From the NCBI RefSeq assembly GCF_904849725.1, contig NC_058521.1:430732676-430796675 (forward strand): 64,000 nt of DNA, in the 5' to 3' direction. Positions 1-11,018 of the stretch are shown piece after piece; position 1 is the first letter of the stretch, and every line of letters starts with the position of its first letter. The notes beneath the pieces are model-generated. The model was not told the origin of the DNA. It did no database searches and saw nothing but the letters and a program-made list of their open reading frames with translations. The translations under genes were made by a program, and so were the position numbers. Origin of the DNA: Hordeum vulgare subsp. vulgare. Lineage: Eukaryota > Streptophyta > Magnoliopsida > Poales > Poaceae.

Positions 1-364
1 CTAACTATCTCGTTGACGTGCGCGAATGCAAGTATATATGCACCAGCGGCGGCTTGTTGGAGACTTGGAGTTAATCACAATTATTTGAATTAATAGTTCA
101 GTTCAACCGGTTCAGTGGAACAAATGAAAGATCTTTATTTCAGCCTTGTATAGCACCAGGGGTATGATGGTCTTTTCCTTATGCTTAACACCGTTTGTGG
201 TCAAACTAGACAAAAATGTCATATAGGGAACAAATTCTACATTGGCGGTCAAATAAGGGAGAAAATACTTTTTTAGGCCAAATAGGGAAGCAAACTTTAA
301 GAAAAGGCCAAATAAGGAATTCTCTCTTAAAGCAGTGGCGAATCTAGGACGCAAATGGAGGGTA
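1..364. other. Noncoding sequence upstream of the LINE
   Basis: I see no credible gene here. The stretch from about 150 to 320 is AT-rich and repeats phrases meaning 'aaatagggaa' and 'aaataaggaa' several times, which looks like transposon-derived filler. Short open frames on the minus strand have no recognisable protein features. The LINE reverse-transcriptase similarity begins only after about 365. Confidence 0.5.
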
Positions 365-2101
365 GGTTCAACTTCAAAGACGCTCTTAAACGGCGCGCCT
401 GGCCCCGCCATCTGGCACCGCCGCGGTCTACGGCAAGGTGATCCTCTGTCACCCCAGCTCTTCGTCCTCGCGGTGGACACCCTAGGGCGCCTGCTGCACC
501 GTGCCACTGAGCTCGGCATCCTACAACAACTGCACCCCCGCCGCTCAATTCCCGTTGTCTCGCTCTACGCCGACGACGTGATTCTCTTCTGCCACCCCTC
601 GCGCGGCGACATCGAGGCGGTAAAGAGCATCCTGCAACTCTTCGGGCGCGCATCTGGACTCCAGGTTAACTTCTTGAAGAGCTCTGCCACGTTGATTCGC
701 TGCGACCCTGTCGCGGCCACGCCCGTTGTCGACCTGCTTGGGTGCCCCATTGTGGACCTGCCCATCACCTATCTGGGCATCCCATTGACAATCCGGCGCC
801 CAACTGCAGCCCAGCTACAGCCCGTCGTTGACAGGACCGCCGACATGCTCCCGTGCTGGAAGGCGCGCCTCATGAACAAGGCTGGTCGCCTCGCATTTGT
901 TAAAGCTGTCCTGAGCGCGATCCCTATTCACCAGCTACTCGTGCTCGCGCCGCCGAAGAAGACAGTCAAAGCGCTGGTGAAGATCCAGCGAGGGTTCCTA
1001 TGGGCAGGGCGCGCTGATGCCAATGGCGGCAACTGCCATGTCAATTGGCAGCGTGTCGCGCGCCCAATCTCATTGGGTGGCCTCGGCGTCCGTGACCTGG
1101 AGCGCTCCGGCCTTGCGCTGCGCACGTGCTGGCTGTGGTTCAGCCGCACTGATAACGCCAGAGCATGGAGTGGCCTCGACCTGCAATTCTCGGCGGAGGA
1201 ACGCGACTTCTTCTTCGCCTCCACCACCATGCAGCTCGGCAACGGCCAGCAGGCCCCTCTTCTGGGAAGACAGATGGATTGAGGGACGTGCCATCCGCGA
1301 AATCGCGCCCCTGCTACATGCATGCATCCCCAAGCACCGGCGCAAGCTACGGACCGTGGCCGACGGGCTGCAAGCTCACAATTGGGCACGAGATATCCAT
1401 GGCGTGCTTGGGATCCAAGAGGTTGGCCAATACCTACAGCTATGGCACAAGATCGAGCACACAACACTCTACAATGAGCCTGATCACCTGCTATGGAAGT
1501 GGACTGCAAGCGGCACTTATACCGCGCAATCGGCCTACAAAGCTACCTTCCACGGCTCCATGTCATGCGATGCCTGGAAGCTCACCTGGAAATGTTGGGC
1601 GCCACCGCGCGTCCGATTCTTCCACTGGCTCGCCCAGCTCGATCGCTGCTGGACGGCTGACCGGCTAGCCAGAAGAGGGTTACAGCATCCCCCACGGTGC
1701 CCCCTATGCGACCAGGAACCAGAAACCATGCACCACCTCCTCCTCGACTGCCCATTCTCCCGGCAGGTTTGGCACGAGGCCCTGGCCTGGCTGAGGATGC
1801 CCTGTCACCCACCCGATGGCGAGGAATCACTCAATGCTTGGTGGACCACCGCGAGGCAGACTACGCCGAAGCTGATGCGCAAAGGCCTCGCATCCATGAC
1901 CCTGCTCGTGCCTTGGATGACATGGAAGCACAGGAATGGCTGCGTGTTTGACAGAGGTCCCCCTCGACCACTGGCCTGATAGCGAAGATCAAGGAGGAAG
2001 CAGCGCTTTGGGCCAGAGCTGGCGCACAAGGCCTCAAAACCGCGATCCCACAGACGGGACGTCCACTGATTTTCTTTTCTAGCCCTGTAACTACCTCCTA
2101 G
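365..2101 (+). pseudogene. LINE ORF2 reverse transcriptase fragment, frameshifted
   Basis: The reading frame open to 1282 contains the RT landmarks GLRQGDPLSPQLF and YADDVILF (the catalytic DD pair). At about 1250-1260 the coding sequence shifts one base into the next frame, which continues with LFWEDRWIEGR and a zf-RVT domain holding paired Cys/His residues (CPLCDQEPETMHHLLLDCPF, near 1700-1760). A second shift near 1955-1965 moves the last 40 or so codons (KIKEEAALWARAGA) into another frame, ending near 2100. With the N-terminal endonuclease missing and two frameshifts it cannot make an active protein. Confidence 0.85.
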
Positions 2102-2174
2102 GAGGATTGTAACTCAAACCCCTATCTTTTCAATGAAATGAAACGCAAAAGTCTTTTGCGTTTTCTCGAAAAAG
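365..2174 (+). mobile_element. LINE (non-LTR retrotransposon), 5'-truncated
   Basis: This is the 3' part of a plant L1-type LINE. It begins in the middle of the reverse-transcriptase domain and runs through the RNase-like/zf-RVT C-terminal domain into a 3' UTR that ends at about 2174 with the motif GCGTTTTCTCGAAAAA, a typical grass LINE tail. 5' truncation is usual for LINEs because target-primed reverse transcription often stops early. No clear target-site duplication was found. The element lies just upstream of the visible part of the BRWD-type gene, on the same strand. Confidence 0.85.
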
Positions 2175-2791
2175 GTTAAGATAGATACATATCAGGTTAA
2201 GATAGATAGCGATCAGGTTAGAGATAGACCAATGGTTGTTTAAACTCTGGTCTTAACCAACTTAGCTTATCTCTTCCTTCCTTTCTTCTCCTCCAAGATG
2301 TATCTCAATCTTGTACGCGTATTCAGGTTCGCCCCCTGCATATATAACACACAGCCGTCTCCCACGATGGGTAAGACGTTTCTGCCATCGCACACCATAA
2401 TCATCCGATCACCTCTTAATGTGTTCTCTTAGTAGCTGTAATATATAATATGTTTTATATATCAAATGTTTGTGGCCTGCTACTCGTACCATCTCATCAG
2501 AAGTCATACAAAGGGTGTAATTTATTTCAGTAACTATTTTTTTTCTGGTGCTTATTCAAACCAACAAACAAGTAAGCATTGCAAGACTAAGGAATCTTAA
2601 AACATGCTAAAACACAGAACTCCAGATTTGAGAAACTACTGGACGCCTTCTGGTTCTGGTATTTCCCAAGAAAGGGATATTGAACCCTGTCCCTGATTAT
2701 ACTTGCCTGTGTGGAACTGTTTCTTTCTCTTCACAAAGTGTATTATGAGCTTTCAAGTTTTCTTTATGATGCCTTTTCTTACTGTACCCAG
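2175..2791. other. AT-rich noncoding sequence, possible LTR remnant, then intron
   Basis: From 2175 to about 2230 the sequence 'GGTTAAGATAGATA' is imperfectly repeated. The stretch 2290-2400 (ATATATAACACACAGCC followed by a GGGTAAGACG motif) resembles the end of a small Copia LTR, but no partner LTR is visible. The last part up to the splice acceptor at 2790-2791 reads as the end of an intron of the following gene. No exon encoding WD40 repeats was found here. Confidence 0.35.
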
Positions 2792-5700
2792 GAAACACAA
2801 CTTGCACCTTATAGGAGAAATATTCAAGACCTTTTGTGCGACTCGGGTATGCAACTTCTCTATCTTTCTAACCAAGGTATAATTAGTAATTTATTGGTCG
2901 TACATGATTATAATTGTTAGTTCTAATTGCCAATTGAAGGTATGATACCGTACCCAGAGCCTTTTCAGAGCATGTACCAGAAACACCGGTTAGGCACCCT
3001 GGGTATTGAATGGCGACCTCCCTCTGTACATTTTGCTGTTGGGCCCACTTATGATGCAACCACTGGCGAGTACCAAACCATCCCAGTTATTGATCCAGAT
3101 AGGTGGGAACCACTTCCAGAGATAACAGACTTCATCGAGCTTGAACCAGAAAATGAAGTGATCTCTGATGATACTGATTCCGAGTACAATGGAATGGATG
3201 ACTATTCTAGTGAAGGAGAACAGGAGTTTTGGGGTGGTCATTCTTCTGGTGCTTCATACTCAAGTCCAGAGATTGATGTATCTAATCATAACAGTACTGC
3301 TAATCTCCGCAGATCTAGAAGAAAGAAGAAAAGATCTGATGTAAGAGACGACATTAAGATCATTCCATTTCCTTTATGACGGTCTCTAACCTTTCAACTT
3401 ATTTTCCTTTTATTACGTCTTCTACAGGCTGATCTTATTACTTCATCTGATCGGCGAGTTACGAAAAGAAATTTGGATGGGCATAGTGTGGCTACACCGT
3501 CAAGGCCACATAGAGGTAGGAAGTCTAAGACTGTACGTTCTACCAAAAGGAAAAGATCTCCTAAATATAGGGGACTGCGACCTCAAAGACGTGCTACTCA
3601 CAGCACACATAGTTTTTTCTCGAATATTAAAACTTCAACAGAAGAGGAAGATGGATCAGCGAGCAGTCTTTCAGACAGCGGACTGAACACAGAAAGCACT
3701 GAAGCTGAGCAGTCAGCGTGGCATGGCCTGCCAAGACTTGGTAGAGAGACCAACCAATATGATTCCGAAGATGTTACCCGACCTTCTCAGTTCACTGAAA
3801 CTAAGGGAAAAAATTCTGCAAACAGTAGAAAACTGATTCTGAGGATGCCACGCCGTGATCTAAAAACTCAGCTTCCTTCAGAAAGTGCAAATCCAGAACT
3901 CCCACCTCACTATAGAGTGCTGTCACTTCCAGCAGCCAGATACAAAGATGCTGAGCCGGAACTAGCTTTTGAGCCTGGAAGCTCCTCTGCTTGCAAGTCT
4001 GAACCAGCTCTGGCCTCTGGTCTACATGATGTGTGTACTGTTCACAGTAATGACGCAATCAAAGTGGGTGAGCTTAAGCTGCGATCTTCAAAGCAATTCA
4101 AGTTCGGGGACTCTTCTTCAGGAGACATGTGGGTCTCTTCAAATAATGCACTTTCACAGGATGTTGATGGGTCTGGTAGTCATAAGACACCTCATCAATA
4201 TGATAATGGCATCCAACAAACGGTTGAGCAGAATATACAAAAAAGACAACGTGCAATTTATCTGGATAGCATCCATGAAAACCACAATACTGATGATTAT
4301 AGTGAAGGTCATTTACCTGGTAAAGAATGGATAGCTGACAACAAGAATACTCATCTAGAGGAAGAAAATAACATGGAACACAAACAGCAGTTCCACAGCA
4401 CTCGGTCTATATCCTTTAAACTGAAGTTGTCCAGACCAAGAGGCTTTGCAGATGGAGCAAGTTCATCAGACAAATCGAAGACTAGTGCAGTAGGGAGTGA
4501 CATCAACTATGTTAAAGTTTCCATGCAGCATGATGAGGCTTCTGCCACCAGTCAACATAGGAGCAGTGGTTTCCCTAGTGTGTCGAGAAGTTTCCAGGAC
4601 TTTGAATCTGCGAAGACATATGGCGCAGTGTGCAAAATGTCAGAGCCAAGTAAGCACAAGACAAAATTGGGCTCGGATGCCTTTGGAAATGAACATAGTA
4701 CTTCTGTTTCCAATGATGATGGTGGGCATCAACCTCCAGACTGCAGTCCTATTGCACCTACTGGTAGTTTACGAAGAAACAAAAGGAGGTCACGTGCATA
4801 CACTGATTATGGTAGAGGAAGGGGTGCAATCTCTCATGTGCAAAGTTCTTCCCTCGAAGCAGCAACTAGTGGGAGACGAATTGTTGCAAATGTGCGTGAA
4901 GTAATGTGGGGATCAACATCAAAGACTGCTGATATAAAGTCTGCTATGAACAAAAGAGAGAGTTGCCACTTTCCTGATACACATCTATTGGAGAAAAAGC
5001 ACCAAGTATCAAGGTATCCGTGGTTGATGTTGCTAGAGCATGAAGATATCTACCGTTATATTCCTCAACTTGGCGATGAGGTTATGTACTTGCGACAGGT
5101 ATTTATTTATCTTTGCTGCATTGTGTGTATAAAGTACGGAAATGATTTTGGTGCAAGCAGCTTTCAGCTGCAAACATACTAAAATAATAATAATAAATCT
5201 TCTGTTTCCACTTCACCCTCCTGCCCAGTTGTAAGGTATACTAGTTGATGGTGGGAAAAGCGTGCGCAGCAAGTTATATACGAGCATATAAACCATTGTG
5301 ACTCGTAAAGTACTCCCTCCATCCCAAAATAAGTGTCTCAACTTTGTACTAGCTTTAGTATAAAATTGTACTAAGCTTGAGACAGTTATTTTAGGACGAA
5401 GGGAGTAGTATTTATGAAGCGCTTCTTATCATATTTTCTGTCCGCTTGTTATTTTTAGGGCCATGAAGAATATGTTAATGAAGTGAAATCATTGGAGAAT
5501 TGCCCATCGAATTGGATCAAAAGCCTTAAAGCTGCCGAGCTTTGCAAAATTAAGGGTCTTGATTACAAGCCAGATAGAGGGTCTGGTGAAAGCTGCTGTG
5601 AATTAACTATTAAATTCATTGATCACACTTCAAGCGGATTTGGCAAAGAGTTTGTAATCACATTGCGTGAGCTAGTTACGTTCCCTGATTTTCTTGTGGA

Positions 5701-7471
5701 AAGAACATGGTTTGAAGCTACTACCACGTATAACTGGAGCGTCGCTGATAGGTGCAAAGTTTGGTGGATGGGTGTGGGAGAGGATGGAGGAAGTTGGTGG
5801 GAGGGACGAGTATTGGACATAAGACCCAGGTCACCTGATTTTCCTGAGAGCCCTTGGGAGAAATATATCATACAGTACGAAAATGATGGTTCTGAACATC
5901 CGCATAGCCCCTGGGAGGTGCATGATGCTAATAACCCATTGGTTTCATGGAAGCGTCCACATATCGCTCCCAGTACCAGGAACAAATTATTATCAGCAGT
6001 TACCGGTTTACAGGAAAAGTCTCTCAGAAATCAGGTGAAGTTTTATTTTCAAAATTTACACTCTTTGGCTACTCTTGAGATTTTGTTTTGACCGTTTACC
6101 ATAATTTTGTATGGGTCTTCAGGATCGCTATGGTGTTATGAAGTTAGATACTGCTGCAGGAAAATCAGATTTCATAAACAGGTAATTCTTGTATAAAAGT
6201 ATGCATTGCCGATGCTTCTATATGTTTTTATTTTCATTTATAACAAAAGTGAGAATGATGACTGCTGTGAAATAATCCTCATGCAGTATACCATGTAGTA
6301 TTTGTAAAAAAGTTTACCTTATTTCTGTTGGAGGTTAACACGCCTATGTTTGTTTTAAGGTTTAACGAACTAAAGATATATGGAACATAAAATACCTTCT
6401 TTCCGTTAGAGGTTAACATGCCTATGTTTGTTTTAAGATTTAACGAACTAAAATATATGGAACATAAAATGTAGTTTGTTTATTCATGATTAGTAGGTGA
6501 CATGCTTTTTAGAAAATAATAGCAACATCTTTACAAAACTAACTTGTTTTGTTGGCAAATCTCGTAGCAAGTATCTAACATAAATTCGCTAATTGATACA
6601 TGGGCCATTTCCAAATCTCGTCAAATAAATGCGTGTTTGACAAGGTTTTTGGGTACATATGGCTGTGCTCCTACAAGGCCTGTTTCCGTTTCAGTTATGA
6701 AGCCATATCTGTTAAAATGCAGATTTGATGATTTTCATTAACAAGGTCAAAAGAGATTCAACCAATGGGTACTCGCTTGCTTGTCGATATGGCGTTTTTG
6801 CATTCAGGCTTTCCTTCTTATTTGCCCATTCATATATGCTCATTGGAGTATCTATCCAGGATAGGAAGCCCTGTATTACTTGTATCCATGTTTATTTTAT
6901 ATCGAACCTTGATGGTACCCGCCCTAGAACGTCTCGTTGAATTATACTCCCTCCGTTCCTAAATATAAAACCTTTTAGAAATTCTACTATAGACTACATA
7001 CGGAACAAAATAAGTGAATCTATACTTTAAAATATGTCTATATACATCCGTATGTAGTTCATAGTATAATCTCTAAAAGGTCTTATATTTAGGAATGGAG
7101 GGAGTATATTCTTATTAAATATCGGGAGATTTTTTTTCTAGATTTGGTGCCTCCTGGCCTGACAATGGTCAGTTTGAAAAAAAACTCTGCATATGAAGCT
7201 TATCGTTTGCTCTTTCTTTTATGATGAAGGAACACCCGTCTCATTAGATTTTTGTCTGTGCAACTTGCGTTCTAGGTTCCCTGTCCAATTCTCCATTGAG
7301 GTGATCAGAGCAAGACTACAGAGCGATTACTACAGAACTCTGGAGGCTGTCAAACATGATGTCTCTGTGATGCTTGCCAATGCCAAGTCTTATTTTTCAA
7401 ATAGCTGCGAAATGACCAAAAAGATCCGCAAGCTATCTGAGTGGATCCAAGATAAGATTCTATCACTATAG
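2792..7471 (+). CDS. PHIP/BRWD-like WD40-bromodomain protein, 3' exons (partial gene)
   Basis: Spliced gene, 5' end not in view. Exons by GT/AG sites and phase: 2792-2876, 2940-3340, 3428-5098, 5459-6034, 6123-6181, 7276-7471 (stop TAG). Together they give 995 codons without interruption, so this looks functional rather than pseudogenic. The first exons carry the conserved ETQLAPYRRN and MIPYPEPFQSMY segments that follow the WD40 propeller in this family. A long, Ser- and Lys-rich low-complexity middle (3428 to about 4980) contains basic patches typical of a nuclear protein. The exon at 5459 encodes a cryptic Tudor-like module (CKVWWMGV, WWEGRVLDI). The last exons encode the bromodomain (INRFPVQFSIEVI to YYRTLEAVKHDVSVMLANA). 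Family members are chromatin readers that bind modified histone tails. The WD40 exons must lie upstream of the window, or the gene is 5'-truncated. Introns hold two MITEs and a tandem duplication. Confidence 0.85.
5313..5405. mobile_element. Stowaway-type MITE in BRWD intron 4
   Basis: 93-bp element beginning CTCCCTCCATCCCAAAATAA and ending in the inverted form (TTATTTTAGGACGAAGGGAG), flanked by TA on both sides (5311-5312 and 5406-5407). The interior is itself a loose inverted repeat (AGTACAAAGTTGAGAC-like arms). It lies in the intron between the third and fourth visible exon pairs (5099-5458). Confidence 0.85.
6313..6476. repeat. 78-bp tandem duplication in a BRWD intron
   Basis: Two adjacent copies of a unit containing GAGGTTAACACGCCTATGTT and a following AACGAACTAAA..ATATATGGAACATAAAAT segment start at 6331 and 6409. 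They differ at only a few bases, so the duplication is fairly recent. It lies inside the 6182-7275 intron. Confidence 0.7.
6947..7104. mobile_element. Stowaway MITE in the last BRWD intron
   Basis: 158-bp element with long terminal inverted repeats: CTCCCTCCGTTCCTAAATAT at the left and ATATTTAGGAATGGAGGGAG at the right, flanked by TA duplications (6945-6946, 7105-7106). The inverted repeats extend inward (CCTTTTAGA / TCTAAAAGG), so the element can fold into one hairpin. This is the common Triticeae mariner-derived MITE type. Confidence 0.9.
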
Positions 7472-7988
7472 ACTATAGTCTATAGGGGGAAGTGCTCTGT
7501 GCGTTGTTGGCATTCTTGCCTTTTTAGCAGAAATTTGTCACTCGTTCCGTGAGATGATTCTCCGCAGAAGCATGTTTTTGTTAGAGGAATGGGCCAAAAT
7601 AGTTGGCAGGTTGGGAGGAATTTCTTGTGTAGCCCAACATTTTGAAACTATCTGATCTGATCCCAGGTTTACTGATGCAAATTGAAATCCTGACAATTTG
7701 ACCCTTGTTTGCCGTCAAGAAAGATGGGATCCTATTGGACGAACAAAAGAAGAAGAAGAACATGGGAGCCTTATTAGAGAAAATGCTAACGTGTAAAATC
7801 TAAAATGTGGTAAAGGAATGCCCTACCAGATCACTGGGTTTGTATAGACCAAGTACATCATCGATAACGAGAAGGCAGAATCCCTGGACTCGAGTCCTAC
7901 TCTTGCTATAAACCATCAGACTGGAAACAACATGGGAAAAAAAGAAGCCAACCACGAGAAAACAAAATCTTCCAGGCTAAGTCGTGGC
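7472..7988. other. 3' flanks of two convergent genes
   Basis: About 0.5 kb between the stop codons of the BRWD-type gene (+) and the glycosyltransferase gene (-). It should contain both 3' UTRs. I see no further ORF with protein-like character, no MITE and no clear repeat. Confidence 0.5.
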
Positions 7989-9299
7989 CTACGTTCCCCT
8001 GAACGTGGGGTGCAACAGCCGACCGAGCGCCTCGTCCTCCGCGTCCAGCGGCCCGCCGGTCTCATTCCTGACGCGCTGCACGGCGGTGCCGTTGAGCGAC
8101 TCGTGCCCGAACCCATACAGCTTCAGTATCTGGTCGTCGGCGAAGTTGAACGCGCGCTCCATCCCGAGCCGGCAGCGGTCCACCGGATAGCTGTCGGCGT
8201 ACCGCCGGCACGGCTTGCACCCGACGAAGTGCGTCACGAGCGGCCATGCGCCCTTCCGCTGCAGCTCCTCGTACCTGTCCACGATGAGCTCCCAGAAGCC
8301 GTTGAGCTCGTACGAGTTCTCGAAGAAGACCTTGTCCCCCCACCTCTCCCGCTGCGTGACGAGCAGGTAGATGAGCGCCGACTGGTCGTCGGCCTCGAAC
8401 GGCGGGCGGCCCGAGAGCTCCCTGGCGAAGAGCTCGCCGTACATGTCGCGCACGGGGCCGCGGGGCCCCATGGGCGCCATCGCGTGGAGGAGGTCGAGCG
8501 ACCACTGGCAGTTGCGGATGAGGATGCTGCCGGTGTTGACGCCCACCCAGTTCTTCTCCTCGTACACCTTGGCCTCCCAGCCGTGGAGCACCAGGTTGTG
8601 CGCCGCGTAGCGCTCCCACGGCAGCTCGAACCGCATGTCAGTGAACACCGCGTCCGAGTCCACCCACCACAGGAGCTCCACCTCCGGGTGCGCCAGCATC
8701 AGCGACCGCAGCAGCGGCAGCTTCGCCCAGAACCCGGTCATCTCCGCGTCCAGGAACGCCGTGTTGTAGTACACCTCGAGGCCGTGCACGCGGCAGTAGT
8801 CCGCCTTGTTCTTGAACGCGCGCAGCAGCAGGTGGTCGCCGTCCGGGTCGGGGCACCGTGAAGGCGCGGACCCGGTCACCATCAGCACCCGCGGCCGGCC
8901 CGTGGGCGGCACCCGCGCGGGGAACTCCGGGTGCGCGGCGAGCCACGCGGACCGGCGCGCGTCGTAGTCCAGGATGGTGCGGCCCAGCGAGTAGGGCGGG
9001 TCGGTGAGCTGCCGGGGCGGCGGGAGGCCGATGTCCTCGTCGCTCGCGTTGGCGGCTGCGGGGGCCGGCGCTGGCGGTGGCGGAGCTGCGGTGGCAATGT
9101 GGATGGGGTTGCTGAACACGACGCGGAGGCTGGGGAGGGTGAGGACGGAGTTGCTCGGGCCGAGGATGAGGAACAGCGCGCCGGTGAGCAAGAGAAGGAA
9201 GACGAGGGGGATGGTCGTGCTCCCCCTTGCCGGGCAGCCGTAGTGCGGCCGCCAGCGCAGGTCGTTGGCCGGCTTCCCGTCGTGCTGCTCCGCCATCAT
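7989..9299 (-). CDS. GT34 family glycosyltransferase (xyloglucan xylosyl-/galactomannan galactosyltransferase-like)
   Basis: Single-exon gene, 436 aa, a usual length for plant GT34. Start chosen at the MMAEQHDGKP methionine pair (9299/9296); the frame is open to 9455 but the upstream part lacks family character. Type II membrane protein: short cytosolic tail, one hydrophobic anchor (about residues 26-44, PLVFLLLLTGALFLIL), a Pro/Ala-rich stem, then a lumenal catalytic domain. The metal- and sugar-nucleotide-binding DxD motif is intact (LLWWVDSDAVF, Asp214/Asp216). Other family blocks seen are FWAKLPLLRSLMLAHP, NWVGVNTGSILIRNCQWS, FEADDQSALIYLL and THFVGCKPC. N-glycosylation sites occur near both ends. 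Known GT34 enzymes act in the Golgi, adding xylose to xyloglucan or galactose to galactomannan; grasses have several members of unsettled substrate. The gene is very GC-rich at third positions, common in grass single-exon genes. It is convergent with the bromodomain gene. Confidence 0.93.
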   Translation of the reverse strand: MMAEQHDGKPANDLRWRPHYGCPARGSTTIPLVFLLLLTGALFLILGPSNSVLTLPSLRVVFSNPIHIATAAPPPPAPAPAAANASDEDIGLPPPRQLTDPPYSLGRTILDYDARRSAWLAAHPEFPARVPPTGRPRVLMVTGSAPSRCPDPDGDHLLLRAFKNKADYCRVHGLEVYYNTAFLDAEMTGFWAKLPLLRSLMLAHPEVELLWWVDSDAVFTDMRFELPWERYAAHNLVLHGWEAKVYEEKNWVGVNTGSILIRNCQWSLDLLHAMAPMGPRGPVRDMYGELFARELSGRPPFEADDQSALIYLLVTQRERWGDKVFFENSYELNGFWELIVDRYEELQRKGAWPLVTHFVGCKPCRRYADSYPVDRCRLGMERAFNFADDQILKLYGFGHESLNGTAVQRVRNETGGPLDAEDEALGRLLHPTFRGT

Positions 9300-9785
9300 T
9301 GCTATGCTATCGCTAGCCAGAGGAGCTGTCCGGCGCCGCGCGTTGCACGCACCTTCCATCGGCCATGGTTTAACCATCGTCTGGCGAACGTCAACGGGAG
9401 AGGGGAGTCGAGCTCGAGTGGTGCATGGCACGCTCTTGTTCCCACTACGAACCAAGTAAGAACGGGGATCACGATGAGGGAGGGAGGGAGGGAGAGGGTA
9501 CCGTAGGTTATAGTAAAATAACGTATAATCCTGAGCAGATGATTTCTAGAAGTGAAGAAGTTCAAATCTCAACGCATACTTAGGGCTGGGGGCTCTTAAT
9601 TGCCCATGTGCATTTGCTCAAAGTTCGTGCTCCCAGACCACCTACGGTGCAGCGTTACAGACGGTGCCGAAGAGGTAGAGAAACGGTGCCTATGTACTAG
9701 AGTAAATGATATGAAGAGTAATACACACTCGTCTGTGGCTGATGTTCCTCATCAAAACATAACAGTTGACTTACCTTATGTGATA
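9300..9785. other. Upstream region of the GT34 gene
   Basis: Contains the likely 5' UTR and promoter of the minus-strand glycosyltransferase gene. A GGGA-rich microsatellite-like run (near 9478-9497) and AT-rich sequence around 9505-9535 (a TATA-like ATTATACG on the minus strand) are visible, but I cannot assign a transcription start. No other gene is seen. Confidence 0.4.
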
Positions 9786-9962
9786 TTCCCTCCGTTCCAA
9801 AATAAGTGTTGTTGATTTAATATAAAGTTTATACTAGTTTAGTACTCCATTCGTCACAGTTTAGAAGGCGTGCTTGAAAATTCTTTGAAACCTAAATGGT
9901 TATTGATTGACTCTGGGATGAGGTAAAAAATAACATTCACACTACACATGTATATAGAAATA
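9786..9962. mobile_element. Remnants of two mariner/Stowaway MITEs
   Basis: A left half-element starts with TTCCCTCCGTTCCAAAATAA at 9786 and runs to about 9842. It abuts a second piece starting CTCCATTCGTCACAGTTTAG at about 9845, which resembles the terminus of the larger mariner at 10554. Neither has its other end here, so these are truncated copies. Confidence 0.55.
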
Positions 9963-9965
9963 GTA

Positions 9966-10265
9966 CTCCCTCCGTCTCGGTGTATAGTCATCTTAGGTTG
10001 TGCACCGTGACCAAGACGGAGAGGAAAATAAGAAAATTAATGTGATTTTGCTAATTAATATCATTGCATGCAATGAACTGACCACTGCATGTCGTGCTAG
10101 TTAGTCTCAAGTCATTAAAAACATACACGCCCCACGTCTTTTATTGATTGATTCCTTTATTCATGTTAAAGAACAGAAAACAAGATGAAAGTTAATGCAC
10201 CGTGCCTAAGTGTTTTGGGATTATTTAGTTTTCGTAAGATGATTTATATACCAAAACGGAGGGAG
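9966..10265. mobile_element. Stowaway-type MITE, 300 bp
   Basis: Starts CTCCCTCCGTCTCGGTGTAT and ends with an inverted CCAAAACGGAGGGAG, flanked by TA (9964-9965 and 10266-10267). The subterminal sequences ATAGTCATCTTA and TAAGATGATTTAT are also inverted. No coding capacity. Confidence 0.85.
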
Positions 10266-10702
10266 TACAACGGAATACTAATTAGCTAGAAGGAGTACCC
10301 CATTCGATTCTTTTTTGTGTGTGCATAAGAGCAGACTCGAATCCCAAGGCATGACTCACTGCATGTTTTAGGCTGGCCATAGAGGGAGTAACTAAGGTAG
10401 TACTATCATGTACTTGAGACTAGCAAACATGCTGACGTGGCAGATAATTAAAGAAGAGAGAGAGGGTTAGAGTAACATAGGTAGATACCGTAACATATTA
10501 AATACTATGCTACTATATGTGTCATGCATGTCAATAAATAAGGTTCTATGATACTCCCTCCATTACAGTTTATTAGGCGCCACTTAGAGGGCTCTGGGAC
10601 CAAGATGATTTCCTATTGGAAGGAAAAATCGCGCCGGTACGCTACAAAAACGCCTAATGAAACGCAAAACCGACGCTTAGTTCTCTCCACGTCCATTTAA
10701 CG

Positions 10703-10950
10703 CTGCATGCAGTTTCCTTCTTCTCTCTCCAACGCTGCATGCAGTTTCCTTCTTCTCCCCCGCGCGTTTCCTTCTTCCCCGCGCTTGCCTTCTTCTCCCG
10801 CGCGCAATTTTCCTTCTGTGCCGCGCGCCGCGCGCGAGATTCCTTATTCACCGCGCGCTACTTTCCTTCTGCGACGCGCGCCGCGCGCGCGAGTTTCCTT
10901 CCGTGCCGCGCGCTACTTCCATCTGCAGCAGCGCTCGTTTCCTTCTTCTC
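10703..10950 (+). repeat. Degenerate TTCCTTCT + CGCGCG subterminal repeats of the mariner
   Basis: About ten imperfect copies of a 20-30 bp unit made of TTTCCTTCTTCTC followed by a CGCGCG-rich segment sit just upstream of the transposase promoter. Subterminal repeats of this kind often bind transposase in other DNA transposon families; that role here is only inferred. Confidence 0.6.
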
Positions 10951-10957
10951 CCCCGCT

Positions 10958-10965
10958 GTATAAGT
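10958..10965 (+). promoter_or_regulatory. Possible TATA box of the mariner transposase
   Basis: TATAAGTA lies about 55-60 bp upstream of the first ATG (11019) and just after the CGCG-rich subterminal repeats, a sensible position for the core promoter. No experimental support. Confidence 0.4.
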
Positions 10966-11018
10966 AGCTATGGCGGAATAGACGGAACAGATGGCGCTCA
11001 TCTTCTCTCCTCGGTCCA

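Noticed and set aside
7142..7167. A possible mini-exon (AG before 7142, GT after 7167) in the BRWD gene
   Set aside because: Using it breaks the frame of the bromodomain exon; direct splicing 6181 to 7276 gives the conserved INRFPV segment.
7932..8861. Long + strand ORF of 309 codons opposite the glycosyltransferase
   Set aside because: It is the antisense shadow of the GC-rich GT34 gene; composition is Arg/Val/Pro-rich with no domain.
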